The notes under the pieces were generated by a model that had not been told where the DNA came from, searched no databases, and saw nothing but the letters and a program-made list of their open reading frames with translations. From NCBI RefSeq assembly GCF_940670765.1, contig NZ_CALNVW010000011.1:17363-81362 (forward strand): a stretch of 64,000 nt of DNA, written 5' to 3'. Positions 16,157-24,293 of this stretch are shown in pieces. Position numbers and translations under genes: made by a program. This stretch comes from Streptomyces sp. A 4/2 (GTDB lineage Bacteria; Actinomycetota; Actinomycetes; Streptomycetales; Streptomycetaceae). How positions within the stretch are numbered: position 1 is the first letter of the stretch; each line of letters starts with the position of its first letter.

Positions 16157-17125
16157 GTGTTCGCTGCTGAACGTCGCCAATTGATCCTTGAAATGGTGCG
16201 TGCCAACGGGGCCGTGTCGCTCCGTGAGCTCGCCCGTGTCGTCCAGACCTCCGAAGTGACCGTACGGCGGGACGTGCGGGCGCTGGAGGCAGAAGGACTC
16301 CTCGACCGCCGTCACGGCGGTGCGGTACTGCCGGGTGGATTCACGCGAGAGTCCGGCTTCCCGCAGAAATCCCATCTCGCGACCGCGGAGAAGACGGCCA
16401 TCGCCGACCTGGCCGCCGGACTCGTCGAAGAAGGCGAGGCGATCGTCGTCGGCGCGGGGACGACCACGCAGGAGCTGGCCCGCCGGCTCGCCCGCGTCCC
16501 CGGGCTGACCGTGGTCACCAACTCCCTGCTGGTGGCCCAGGCGCTGGCCCATGCCAACCGGGTCGAGGTGGTGATGACCGGCGGTACGCTGCGCGGTTCC
16601 AACTACGCCCTGGTGGGTAGCGGCGCCGAGCAGTCCCTCCAGGGGCTGCGGGTCTCCCGCGCCTTCCTCTCCGGGAGCGGGCTGACCGCCGAGCGCGGTC
16701 TGTCCACGTCCAACATGCTCTCGGCGAGCGTCGACCGGGCGCTGGTGCAGGCGGCGGCCGAGATCGTGGTCCTCGCCGACCACACCAAGCTCGGCACCGA
16801 CACCATGTTCCAGACGGTGCCGACAGACGTGATCACCCGGCTGGTCACCGACGAGCCGTCCGCCCAGGACGACCGCGCGGCAACGGAGTTGCAGGCGCTG
16901 GCCGACCAGGGCGTGCAGATCGCGGTGGCGGGTTCCCCCGCCGGATCCGCTGGCCCGAGTGGTGAGAACGGGCCTCCGGGGCGTCAGCCCCGCCGTGACA
17001 TGCCGCTCCCCGGGCAGCGCCGTACGCACGGCCCCGGGCCGCAGCTGCGCAGCGCCGCCACGGCCTCCCTCACCGAACAGCAGGCGGGCGAACGGGCCCG
17101 GGTGGCCGAAATGCGCCGCCGCTGA
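16157..17125 (+). CDS. DeoR/GlpR-family transcriptional regulator
   Basis: 322 aa. N-terminal DeoR-type winged helix (residues about 3-58: RRQLILEMVRANGAVSLREL, then SEVTVRRDVRALEAEGLLDR). The DeoR C-terminal sensor domain follows (about 75-235: VGAGTTTQELARRL, VVTNSLLVAQAL, MTGGTLRGSNYALVG, HTKLGTDTMFQTVP), which binds phosphorylated sugars in the family. The last 75 residues form a Pro/Gly/Arg-rich tail not usual for the family. Regulates nearby sugar or carboxylase genes at most by inference. GTG start with a leaderless promoter; converges on accA2 through a strong terminator. Confidence 0.93.
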   Translation: MFAAERRQLILEMVRANGAVSLRELARVVQTSEVTVRRDVRALEAEGLLDRRHGGAVLPGGFTRESGFPQKSHLATAEKTAIADLAAGLVEEGEAIVVGAGTTTQELARRLARVPGLTVVTNSLLVAQALAHANRVEVVMTGGTLRGSNYALVGSGAEQSLQGLRVSRAFLSGSGLTAERGLSTSNMLSASVDRALVQAAAEIVVLADHTKLGTDTMFQTVPTDVITRLVTDEPSAQDDRAATELQALADQGVQIAVAGSPAGSAGPSGENGPPGRQPRRDMPLPGQRRTHGPGPQLRSAATASLTEQQAGERARVAEMRRR

Positions 17126-17236
17126 CGGCAGTTGGTACGGACAGCCCGTACGGCAGTTGATACGGGCAGCCCGTAAGGCAGTTGATACGGGTGTGGCCCC
17201 GCCGGTTCGTCCGGCGGGGCCACACCCGTATCAACT
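17126..17236. terminator. 26-bp perfect-stem bidirectional terminator with duplicated 5' arm
   Basis: Arms 17180-17205 and 17211-17236 are exactly complementary over 26 bp with a 5-nt loop, between the convergent deoR-type and accA2 genes. Upstream, the start of the left arm is present two more times with 25-bp period (17126-17150, 17151-17175), so the right arm could pair in part with alternative partners. Confidence 0.9.
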
Positions 17237-17251
17237 ACCGTGCTGCTGCGG

Positions 17252-19006
17252 TCAGTCCTTGATCTCGCAGATGGTCGCGCCGGAGGAGACGGACGCGCCG
17301 ACCGTGGCGGTCAGGCCCTTGACGGTGCCGGAGCGGTGCGCGTTGAGCGGCTGCTCCATCTTCATCGCTTCCAGGACGACGACGAGGTCGCCCTCCTTGA
17401 CCTCCTGGCCCTCCTCGACCGCGACCTTGACGATCGTGCCCTGCATCGGGGACGCGAGCGAGTCGCCGGAGGCGGCGGAGCCGGCCTTCTTGGCGGCCCG
17501 GCGCTTGGGCTTGGCGCCCGCGGCCAGACCCGTACGGGCCAGGGTCATACCGAGCGAGGACGGCAGCGACACCTCAAGGCGCTTGCCGCCGACCTCGACG
17601 ACGATCGTCTCGCGGCCCGACTCGTCCTCGTCGGCGTCCGACGGAGCGGCGGCGAAGGGCGGGATCTCGTTGACGAACTCGGTCTCGATCCACCGGGTGT
17701 GCACGGTGAACGGGTCCGACGTGAAGGCCGGGTCGGCGACGACCGCGCGGTGGAACGTGATGGCCGTGGCCATGCCCTCCACGTTGAACTCGTCCAGCGC
17801 ACGGGCCGCGCGCTGGAGCGCCTGCTCACGGGTGGCGCCGGTGACGATCAGCTTGGCGAGCAGCGAGTCCCAGGCCGGGCCGATGACCGAGCCGGACTCG
17901 ACGCCCGCGTCGAGACGGACACCCGGGCCGGTCGGCGGCGCGAAGACGGTGACGGTGCCGGGGGCGGGCAGGAAGCCGCGGCCCGGGTCCTCGCCGTTGA
18001 TCCGGAACTCGAAGGAGTGCCCGCGCAGTTCGGGGTCGCCGTAACCCAGCTCCTCGCCGTCGGCGATCCGGAACATCTCACGGACCAGGTCGATGCCGGA
18101 GACCTCTTCGGTGACCGGGTGTTCCACCTGGAGGCGGGTGTTGACCTCCAGGAAGGAGATCGTGCCGTCGGTGCCGACGAGGAACTCGACGGTGCCCGCG
18201 CCGACGTACCCGGCCTCCTTGAGGATCGCCTTCGACGCGGCGTACAGCTCGGCGTTCTGGGCGTCGGAGAGGAACGGCGCGGGGGCCTCCTCGACCAGCT
18301 TCTGGTGGCGGCGCTGGAGCGAGCAGTCGCGGGTGGAGACCACGACCACGTTGCCGTGCCGGTCGGCCAGGCACTGCGTCTCGACGTGCCGCGGCTTGTC
18401 CAGGTAACGCTCGACGAAGCACTCGCCGCGCCCGAAGGCGGCGACGGCCTCGCGCACCGCGGAGTCGTACAGCTCCGGGATCTCTTCGAGCGTACGGGCG
18501 ACCTTCAGGCCACGCCCGCCGCCGCCGAAGGCCGCCTTGATCGCGATCGGCAGGCCGTTCTCCTCGGCGAACGCCACGACCTCGGCCGAGCCGCTCACCG
18601 GGTCCGGCGTACCGGCCACCAGGGGCGCGCCCGCGCGCTGCGCGATGTGCCGGGCCGCGACCTTGTCACCCAGGTCGCGGATGGCCTGCGGGGGCGGGCC
18701 GATCCAGGTGAGGCCCGCGTCCAGGACGGCCTGGGCGAACTCGGCGTTCTCGGACAGGAAGCCGTACCCGGGGTGGATGGCGTCGGCACCCGAATCCTTC
18801 GCGGCCTGAAGCACCTTGGCCATGTCCAGATAGCTGGCGGCCGGGGTGTCACCGCCCAGGGCGAATGCCTCGTCGGCCGCGCGTACGTGCAGAGCGTCCC
18901 GGTCCGGATCGGCGTAGACGGCTACGCTCGCGATTCCGGCGTCCCGGCAGGCCCGTGCGACACGGACAGCGATTTCGCCACGGTTGGCGATGAGCACCTT
19001 GTGCAC
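17252..19006 (-). CDS. accA2: Acyl-CoA carboxylase biotinylated alpha subunit (biotin carboxylase + BCCP)
   Basis: 584 aa. N-terminal biotin carboxylase ([31 protein letters not shown]-grasp loop [24 protein letters not shown]), then a linker and a C-terminal biotinyl domain with biotin-accepting Lys in EAMKMEQP. It carboxylates biotin with ATP and bicarbonate, and serves beta subunits such as PccB encoded about 5 kb away. GTG at 19006 is chosen because AGGAGG lies 7 nt upstream; the open frame extends 75 codons further but without coding character. Lys/Ala-rich linker before the biotinyl domain, as usual in Streptomyces AccA proteins. Symbol given from synteny and family. Confidence 0.96.
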   Translation of the reverse strand: MHKVLIANRGEIAVRVARACRDAGIASVAVYADPDRDALHVRAADEAFALGGDTPAASYLDMAKVLQAAKDSGADAIHPGYGFLSENAEFAQAVLDAGLTWIGPPPQAIRDLGDKVAARHIAQRAGAPLVAGTPDPVSGSAEVVAFAEENGLPIAIKAAFGGGGRGLKVARTLEEIPELYDSAVREAVAAFGRGECFVERYLDKPRHVETQCLADRHGNVVVVSTRDCSLQRRHQKLVEEAPAPFLSDAQNAELYAASKAILKEAGYVGAGTVEFLVGTDGTISFLEVNTRLQVEHPVTEEVSGIDLVREMFRIADGEELGYGDPELRGHSFEFRINGEDPGRGFLPAPGTVTVFAPPTGPGVRLDAGVESGSVIGPAWDSLLAKLIVTGATREQALQRAARALDEFNVEGMATAITFHRAVVADPAFTSDPFTVHTRWIETEFVNEIPPFAAAPSDADEDESGRETIVVEVGGKRLEVSLPSSLGMTLARTGLAAGAKPKRRAAKKAGSAASGDSLASPMQGTIVKVAVEEGQEVKEGDLVVVLEAMKMEQPLNAHRSGTVKGLTATVGASVSSGATICEIKD

Positions 19007-19429
19007 GATGGCTCCCTCCTTGCTGTTTTCCCCGCTCACACCCGAGCCGGGTTTACTCGGCAGGTCATCGTGCCGAAGAATTCGCTGAAACATGCTGAGT
19101 TTAGGGACTACCGACACGACGTTTCGACCTGTCCCCATGGGTGAGCTTCCCCACACACGGTGTGACGCGAACGTCGCCCGCATCGTGAAGTCCCTTGTCG
19201 TACCACGGTACGGAGGGCCGCCCGAGCCCACAGTAGCTCTGCGGTGCGGTCCAGGTCTCTGTCACTCGGGGCCGCCCGGACTCGTGATTCTTTGTCGAGT
19301 CCCTACGAATGGCCGAATGATTCTTTGCTGTCCGTTCCGACCCCTTGTCCCGGCGGCTACCAGTTAGTAGCCTCCGCGATGTCGCACGTACTTGCGGTAA
19401 CAAGCGGTATCGGACCAGGGGGTGGGGTC
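19007..19429. promoter_or_regulatory. Intergenic promoter region with direct repeats and a palindrome
   Basis: About 420 nt upstream of the divergent accA2 and small membrane protein genes. A 12-bp palindrome (GTACCACGGTAC) lies at 19200-19211, and TGATTCTTTG occurs twice at 19285 and 19318 (33 bp apart). These are candidate regulator sites; no small gene recognised. Confidence 0.45.
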
Positions 19430-19858
19430 ATGGCGCGCAGGCCGGTGGCCTTCGTGGCAGCGCTCGTTCTCTTCCTGGAGGCGTTCGGCGTCGCGTTCGT
19501 GAACCTGATACTCGGCAAGGTCGCCGACAACCAGCACATGTCCATGGCGGGCGTGGATCCGAGCGCGATAAGCACCGGCGCCTGGGTCGCGGGCGGAGTC
19601 TTCGGCCTCTACCTGCTGCTGTGCGCGTTCTTCCTGCTGCGCACCGGACTCACCGACCGGCCGGCCGGCCGCTTCGGCCGGGTCCTGCTCATCACCTGCG
19701 CGGTGGTGCACGGCGTACTGGGCGCGCTGACCTGGGCCCTGGTCGGCTGGCCCGCCTTCGTCTTCATGGTGGTGGTGCTCGGCCTGCTCGTGCTGACGCT
19801 GTTGGCTTACGACAAGGAGCGCCCGGTGAGCGCGAACGGCGCCCCGGCCGCGGCCTGA
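19430..19858 (+). CDS. Conserved small integral membrane protein
   Basis: 142 aa with four predicted membrane helices (about residues 5-27, 43-65, 80-100 and 105-127) and short polar termini. Function unknown. The ATG at 19430 has a G-rich ribosome site. It lies between accA2 and maf, converging with maf after a 10-nt gap. The equivalent position in S. coelicolor also holds a membrane protein, as far as remembered. The motif content gives no enzymatic clue. Confidence 0.8.
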   Translation: MARRPVAFVAALVLFLEAFGVAFVNLILGKVADNQHMSMAGVDPSAISTGAWVAGGVFGLYLLLCAFFLLRTGLTDRPAGRFGRVLLITCAVVHGVLGALTWALVGWPAFVFMVVVLGLLVLTLLAYDKERPVSANGAPAAA

Positions 19859-19868
19859 GGGGCGGGGC

Positions 19869-20471
19869 TCAGACCCACAGGTCCGTGATGGACACGCCCA
19901 GTTCGGCCAGCAGCCGGCGCAGCAGCGGCAGCGAGAGGCCGATGACGTTGCCGTGGTCGCCCTCGATGGAGTCGACGAACGGTGCGGAGCGGCCGTCGAG
20001 GGTGAACGCCCCCGCCACGTGCAGCGGTTCGCCACTCGCCACGTACGCCGCGACCTCGGCGTCCGTCGGCTCACCGAAGCGGACCGTGGTGGACGCGGTG
20101 GCCGAGGCCCGGCGGCCGGTCGCCGTGTCGATGACGCAGTGACCGGTCTGCAGGACGCCCGCCCGGCCGCGCATCGACTTCCAGCGGGCGGTGGCCTCTT
20201 CGGCGTCGGCGGGCTTGCCCAGCGCCTCGCCGTCGAGTTCCAGCACGGAGTCGCAGCCGATGACGAGCGCCCCGGCCGCCGCGTCCCGGGCGGCGACGGA
20301 CTCCGCCTTGGCCTCGGCCAGGACGAGAGCCAGTTCGGCGGGGGTGGGTGCGCTGAGTGCGTCCTCGTCCACTCCACTGACGATCACCTCGGGGGCCAGC
20401 CCCGCGGTGCGGAGCAGGCCGAGGCGGGCGGGCGATGCGGAACCGAGAACGAGGCGGCGCTGAGCAGTCAT
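19869..20471 (-). CDS. maf: Maf-family nucleotide pyrophosphatase
   Basis: 200 aa. Maf/ITPase-like fold: N-terminal [19 protein letters not shown] (substrate loop with S-x-S-P-R), the acidic motif [20 protein letters not shown] with catalytic Asp, GKPADAEEA and the C-terminal [16 protein letters not shown]. The family hydrolyses non-canonical or modified nucleoside triphosphates and has been linked to septum control. Full length for the family. ATG at 20471 follows TACGAT by 6 nt, so probably leaderless. Near the carboxylase genes, as in other Streptomyces. Confidence 0.95.
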   Translation of the reverse strand: MTAQRRLVLGSASPARLGLLRTAGLAPEVIVSGVDEDALSAPTPAELALVLAEAKAESVAARDAAAGALVIGCDSVLELDGEALGKPADAEEATARWKSMRGRAGVLQTGHCVIDTATGRRASATASTTVRFGEPTDAEVAAYVASGEPLHVAGAFTLDGRSAPFVDSIEGDHGNVIGLSLPLLRRLLAELGVSITDLWV

Positions 20472-20477
20472 GGGGCC

Positions 20478-20483
20478 ATCGTA
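20478..20483 (-). promoter_or_regulatory. -10-like hexamer, leaderless promoter of maf
   Basis: TACGAT on the minus strand, 6 nt before the ATG at 20471. Confidence 0.45.
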
Positions 20484-20546
20484 TGACCGCGCCGGGACCC
20501 GGCCGCCCGCCGCGGCGGACCGTACCCGCCGGGCCGGGACGTCCGC

Positions 20547-20981
20547 TCAGCCGTCCGCGGGCAGGATGCGAAACGCCTTGTAGCTCTTGGTCAGGGGAGC
20601 GATGGCCCGGAAGACCCGCTGGTCGAGTGTGAAGATCCGGTCGGTTCGGTACCGGTCGGCCAGGACCACACCGATGGCGTCCGCGAGATCGAGCCGCAGT
20701 CCTTCGTACTTCTGCCGTACTTCGTGAGCCGACACGAGGTCCACCGGATGCAAGGTGGCGAGCTTGTACTGCCCGTCCATGAGGCGCCCGTTGAGGGCGT
20801 CCATGACGAGGAGCGCCTCCGGGAAGCCGAAGTCCCGGTGGACGAGATGGTCGAGTTCAGTGATCACCAGCGGCGAGATGGCGAGCGTTTCGTCGTTCAT
20901 CACCGTGGAGGCTTCCTTGTACAGCGGGTGCTCCACGTCGAACGCCGCGAAGAGCGCGGAGGTGTCCGCGACGACGATCAC
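20547..20981 (-). CDS. PIN-domain toxin (VapC-like)
   Basis: 144 aa PIN-fold ribonuclease. Acidic active-site residues: Asp6 in VVADTSAL, Glu in VITELDH near residue 42, the Asp of LDLADAIGV near 99 and a further Asp in IFTLDQRVF near 119. Length and pattern fit VapC toxins that cleave tRNA or rRNA. The antitoxin gene immediately upstream overlaps by 4 nt, the standard order antitoxin then toxin. The pair interrupts the otherwise conserved order of the carboxylase region. Active-site residues appear intact, so the toxin is probably functional. Confidence 0.9.
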   Translation of the reverse strand: MIVVADTSALFAAFDVEHPLYKEASTVMNDETLAISPLVITELDHLVHRDFGFPEALLVMDALNGRLMDGQYKLATLHPVDLVSAHEVRQKYEGLRLDLADAIGVVLADRYRTDRIFTLDQRVFRAIAPLTKSYKAFRILPADG

Positions 20982-21220
20982 CGGCGTTCCGACCTCTCCT
21001 TGATGTGGTCGTAGACGGCGTCGTCCATCTCTTCCGCGGTCACGAGCCGTCCTCCCCTGAAGGCGGGCAGTGGGCGGCTGCTCTTGGGCCGGGAGGAGCC
21101 GTCGAGGAGCTGGGCGATTCCCCGGCGGATGAGTTCGGCCTTGCTGACGCCGGTGGCCGCAGACTCGGCATCCAGCCTGAGCTCAAGCTCTTCGGGAAGG
21201 TACACCGTCGTCTTTATCAT
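20978..21220 (-). CDS. Ribbon-helix-helix antitoxin (CopG/Arc type)
   Basis: 80 aa from the ATG at 21220 (MIKTTVYLPEELELRLD). The first 45 residues are a ribbon-helix-helix DNA-binding domain: the strand KTTVYLPE, then the two helices ending ELIRRGIAQLL. The C-terminal part (about 50-80) would wrap the PIN toxin. Overlaps the toxin gene by 4 nt. The longer frame to 21253 lacks a ribosome site. Expected to autoregulate the pair through the repeated ACCATAYGG sites overlapping its start region. Confidence 0.88.
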   Translation of the reverse strand: MIKTTVYLPEELELRLDAESAATGVSKAELIRRGIAQLLDGSSRPKSSRPLPAFRGGRLVTAEEMDDAVYDHIKERSERR

Positions 21221-21260
21221 GCATATAGGGTACCACCCGTATGGTAAGTCCATATGGTGC
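21221..21260 (-). promoter_or_regulatory. Promoter/operator candidate of the toxin-antitoxin pair
   Basis: On the minus strand ACCATATGG and ACCATACGG occur as neighbouring direct repeats just upstream of the antitoxin start, the first containing the palindrome CCATATGG (21250-21257). Closely spaced repeats suit cooperative ribbon-helix-helix binding. AT content is above the surroundings. Confidence 0.45.
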
Positions 21261-21272
21261 GGCGGCGCCCGG

Positions 21273-21458
21273 TCAGCGCAGGCCCAGGACGGCCATCGCG
21301 AGAATCATCGCCAGCGCGAGAACCAGGCCCGCGCGACGCATCATCGCCTGTACGTCCCGCAGCTCCTTGGGGGGTTTGTCCTCCGGGTCGGACCACAGCA
21401 TGAAGTCGATAGTGCGGCCGGACACCGCCGGGGCGCCTGAGTACGAGTACTCAGGCAC
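21273..21458 (-). CDS. Small single-pass membrane protein
   Basis: Up to 61 aa, with a C-terminal membrane helix (about residues 42-60: AGLVLALAMILAMAVLGL) after a charged segment (WSDPEDKPPKELRDVQAMMRR). No family identified. The GTG at 21458 lies inside a strong hairpin (GCCTGAGTA-CGAG-TACTCAGGC) and has no clear ribosome site; the ATG at 21401 is an alternative giving 42 aa. Placed between the antitoxin and the TetR gene on the same strand. The conserved position in Streptomyces argues for a real gene. Confidence 0.6.
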   Translation of the reverse strand: MPEYSYSGAPAVSGRTIDFMLWSDPEDKPPKELRDVQAMMRRAGLVLALAMILAMAVLGLR

Positions 21459-21461
21459 CCC
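21431..21461. terminator. Hairpin after the tetR-type gene
   Basis: GCCTGAGTA/TACTCAGGC arms with loop CGAG, extended by GGGG/CCCC, directly downstream of the TetR gene stop (minus strand, 21465). Confidence 0.5.
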
Positions 21462-21464
21462 GGC

Positions 21465-22106
21465 CTAGTGGGGCGCGCGGCGGTACGCACCCGCCCGCGC
21501 CGCCGTCAGGGCCGCTGTCGCCGCGCGCTCCGCGTCGGCCGTCGTGAGCGGTTCGCGGCTGATCGCGAACCGGTAGTAGAGCGGCGCCGATACGGCCCTG
21601 ACGACCTCGGCCGCCTCGGTGCCCGCCGGGATCTCGCCGCGGGCTGCCGCCCGTTCCACGCACGGGACCCAGGCGCCGATCCGGGTCGCGTAGAAGCCGT
21701 TCAGCGCGGTGGCGCACTCCGCGTCGCAGGCCGCCGCCGCGATCACCGCCTGGAAGACGGCGCTCGATCGCGGGTCGGTGAGTGCCTCCAGGACGAGTGC
21801 GGCGTTGGCCCGCAGATCGCCTTCGAGGGTGCCGGTGTCCGCGCCGGGCACGGACTGTTCGGCCATCTCGCGCAGCAGGTCGGCGACCAGGCCGGCCGAG
21901 GAGCCCCAGCGTCGGTAGACGGTCGTCCTGCCGACCCCGGCCGCCGCCGCGACCCGGTCCATGTTCAGGGCGTGGAAGCCCTGCGCGATCAGGGTTTCCC
22001 GGGTCGCCTCCAGCGCGGCGGCACGGACCTTCGCGGTACGGCCGCCGGGCCGCAGGGTGCCGGGCGTGCCCTGCGGGTCGGTACTCAAACGGGACTCCTG
22101 TTCCAT
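21465..22106 (-). CDS. TetR-family transcriptional regulator
   Basis: 213 aa. N-terminal TetR helix-turn-helix at about residues 25-75 (ALEATRETLIAQGFHALNMD, then AAAAGVGRTTVYRRWGSSAGL). The C-terminal domain resembles the TetR_C group with DPRSSAVFQAVIAAAA and YYRFAISREPLT. Divergent from a secreted SGNH hydrolase gene, with a perfect palindrome in the 74-nt gap; it therefore probably represses the hydrolase and itself. Ligand unknown; a fatty or acyl compound would fit the hydrolase but this is a guess. Length is normal for the family. Confidence 0.92.
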   Translation of the reverse strand: MEQESRLSTDPQGTPGTLRPGGRTAKVRAAALEATRETLIAQGFHALNMDRVAAAAGVGRTTVYRRWGSSAGLVADLLREMAEQSVPGADTGTLEGDLRANAALVLEALTDPRSSAVFQAVIAAAACDAECATALNGFYATRIGAWVPCVERAAARGEIPAGTEAAEVVRAVSAPLYYRFAISREPLTTADAERAATAALTAARAGAYRRAPH

Positions 22107-22140
22107 TAGTTCGGCGCACTCTGCTACGGTCGCTCCATCT

Positions 22141-22162
22141 TAACGGGACCACCTTCCCGTTA
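22141..22162. promoter_or_regulatory. Operator candidate for the divergent tetR/hydrolase pair
   Basis: TAACGGGA-CCACCT-TCCCGTTA, a perfect 8+8 inverted repeat with 6-nt spacer, 19 nt before the hydrolase start. A half-site-like AAACGGGA lies at about 22087, within the start of the TetR gene. Confidence 0.65.
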
Positions 22163-22180
22163 GCGACTCTGGAGTACGCC

Positions 22181-23476
22181 ATGAAGCTGTTCCGTCCCCA
22201 GTTTGCCGCCGCGCCGCTCGCCGCCGTGCTCGGCCTCGCCCTCCTCACCGGCGCACCGGGCGCGCGGGCCGACACCGGGAGGGCGCGCGACGGCTGGACA
22301 GCCGCCTGGGCCGCGTCCCCGCAGCTGCCCAGTACCGGATTCACGCCCAACTGGTCCCAGGAGGGCTTCTCGCACCAGACCGTCCGCCAGGTGGTCCGGG
22401 TCACGGAGGGCGGCGACCGGGCCCGCGTCCGGATCTCCAACGCGTACGGCACCTCGCCGCTCACCGTGACGGGCGCCACCATCGCCCGTACGGAGAAGGG
22501 TGCGGCCGTCGAGCACGGCAGCACCCGGAACCTCACGTTCTCCGGGCGGCGGTCGGTGACCGTCCCCGCACACGGGGAGCTGCGCAGCGACGCCGCCCCG
22601 CTCCACCTCGAACGGCTGGAGTCGGTGACCGTCACCTTCTATCTGGCCGGTACGACCGGACCGGCCACCTTCCACGCCCAGGGCTTCACCGACACCTACC
22701 GGGCGGAGGGAGACCGCCACGCGGACAGCTCCGGCCGCGCGTTCACCGACATCACGCAGTCCTGGTACTACCTCTCGGGCGTCGAGGTGAGCGGCCGGAA
22801 GCCGGGAGACGGCGTGGTCCTCCTCGGTGACTCCCTCACCGACGGCTTCGGCTCCACGCCCGGTGCCGACCGCCGGTATTCGGACGCCCTCGCCGAACGC
22901 ATCGGCCGCCCGGTGCTCAACTCGGGCATCGGCGGCAACCTCGTACTCAACGACTCGGCCTGGTACGGCGAACGCGCCACCGCCCGCTTCGGCCGTGACG
23001 TGGTGGACCAGCCTGGCGTCTCCGCCGTCGTCCTGCTGGAAGGGGTCAACGACCTCGGCTTCAGCGAGGTGTCGGACCAGCCCACCTTCAAGCCGTCACC
23101 GGTGATCGACTCGGCTGAACTCATCGCCGGATACCGGAAATTGATACGTGCGGCGCACGACCACGGGCTATGGATCATCGGTGCGACCCTGGCCCCGCTG
23201 AAGGGCTCCGACCACTGGGGCAGCCACGCGGCGAAGGTCAGCGAGGAGGTCAACCACTGGATCAGGACCTCGGGTGAGTTCGATGCCGGCGCCGACTTCG
23301 CCAGGGCGCTGGCCGACCCGGCCGACCCCGCCCGGATGAACCCGGCGTACGACTCCGGTGACCATCTGCACCCCAACGACGCGGGCTACGGGGTGATGGC
23401 CGAAACCGTCGCCGATGCGCTCGGCGACGGCCCCGGCGGCAGGGTCCAGGGCCTTCGCCGCGGTGCTATCCGCTGA
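22181..23476 (+). CDS. Secreted SGNH/GDSL hydrolase
   Basis: 431 aa with a signal peptide (cleavage after about residue 30, GARA). The SGNH domain has catalytic Ser218 in LLGDSLTDG, Gly in the IGGN block, Asn in GVNDLG and the Asp394-x2-His397 pair in GDHLHPNDAGY. A beta-rich N-terminal portion (about 40-200) precedes it, as in secreted Streptomyces lipase/esterase or glycan-deacylase relatives. The ATG at 22181 has GGAG 7 nt upstream. Probably repressed by the divergent TetR regulator. Overlaps the convergent membrane protein gene by 11 nt at the 3' end. Confidence 0.93.
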   Translation: MKLFRPQFAAAPLAAVLGLALLTGAPGARADTGRARDGWTAAWAASPQLPSTGFTPNWSQEGFSHQTVRQVVRVTEGGDRARVRISNAYGTSPLTVTGATIARTEKGAAVEHGSTRNLTFSGRRSVTVPAHGELRSDAAPLHLERLESVTVTFYLAGTTGPATFHAQGFTDTYRAEGDRHADSSGRAFTDITQSWYYLSGVEVSGRKPGDGVVLLGDSLTDGFGSTPGADRRYSDALAERIGRPVLNSGIGGNLVLNDSAWYGERATARFGRDVVDQPGVSAVVLLEGVNDLGFSEVSDQPTFKPSPVIDSAELIAGYRKLIRAAHDHGLWIIGATLAPLKGSDHWGSHAAKVSEEVNHWIRTSGEFDAGADFARALADPADPARMNPAYDSGDHLHPNDAGYGVMAETVADALGDGPGGRVQGLRRGAIR

Positions 23477-23861
23477 TCATGTCGGCATCGCTACGGGACT
23501 TCGGTGCTCTGCGGGACCGACGGGCGAACAGCCGGCCGGCGGAGACGACGACGTAGAGCACGACCGCCACTCCGAGCGCGAGGTCGAGCCAGTCATGGCC
23601 CGCTCCCGTGAGGAGTGCGGTCCACGCCCGGTACCCCGCGACGGATCCGGCGACCATCAGCAACACCGTCGCGGTGATGTGCAGCGCCCGCGCGGCCTTG
23701 GGCCGCCGGTCCTTGAGCAGGTCGGCACCCGCACCGAGTGCGAGCCATGGAGCGAAGGCGTGGTGGGGCTCCAGCCGTCCCGACCCGATGGCGTCCGCGA
23801 TGTTGATCAGGACTCCGATCGAGCCGACGGCCAGAACACCCTGGGACATACGGAAGGTCAT
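23466..23861 (-). CDS. Small integral membrane protein
   Basis: 131 aa from the ATG at 23861, with about four hydrophobic segments (near residues 5-25, 38-48, 60-82 and 90-112) and a basic C-terminal tail (RRSRRAPKSR). No family recognised. A TTG at 23870 in frame is an alternative start; neither has a strong ribosome site. Its 3' end overlaps the hydrolase gene by 11 nt in convergent orientation, so transcripts are mutually antisense there. Confidence 0.65.
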   Translation of the reverse strand: MTFRMSQGVLAVGSIGVLINIADAIGSGRLEPHHAFAPWLALGAGADLLKDRRPKAARALHITATVLLMVAGSVAGYRAWTALLTGAGHDWLDLALGVAVVLYVVVSAGRLFARRSRRAPKSRSDADMISG

Positions 23862-24039
23862 GGCGGCCAAACGTGAGCGGCAGTGGATCGGTCCTCATTG
23901 TCACAGGTCCGGCGACGGGCGGTATGTCCGGCTCGGTCGCCGGTGTCCCGGCGTCGCGCACGGCCTCACCCGGGTGGTGGGCCGCCCGCGACTTCCCGGG
24001 CGGCCCACCCGGCACATCTGCAACTCCTGGAACAGGGCC

Positions 24040-24249
24040 TCAGCCCGGCCAGTACGTACGCGCCCAGGCGCGCGGACCCGGCTGCGGTATCCGGGCGCGG
24101 CCGATCCGCGCCGGGTCGGACCACCCCTCGGGCGGCACCGGCGCGCCGGACGGCGGGTCCACTGCCGCGGCGGCGCGCGCCTGGACCACCGCCACGGCGG
24201 CGGCCAGTTCCTCCGGGGTCGGGTTGCCCCGTACGACCTTGATCATCAT
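24040..24249 (-). CDS. pccE: Acyl-CoA carboxylase epsilon subunit
   Basis: 69 aa. N-terminal core MMIKVVRGNPTPEELAAAVA is the signature of actinobacterial AccE/PccE epsilon subunits, which stimulate and stabilise the alpha-beta carboxylase complex. The ATG at 24249 has GGAGGG 7 nt upstream. It follows pccB by 44 nt on the same strand and is surely cotranscribed. The C-terminus carries WSDPARIGRARIPQPGP, a typical short tail. The symbol assumes function with PccB. Confidence 0.93.
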   Translation of the reverse strand: MMIKVVRGNPTPEELAAAVAVVQARAAAAVDPPSGAPVPPEGWSDPARIGRARIPQPGPRAWARTYWPG

Positions 24250-24293
24250 CGAGCCCTCCGTGGATCGGTGGAGTACGGACCGGACGCGAGGTC

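Noticed and set aside
17240..19144. 634-codon plus-strand frame
   Set aside because: Antisense shadow of accA2, with no recognisable domain.
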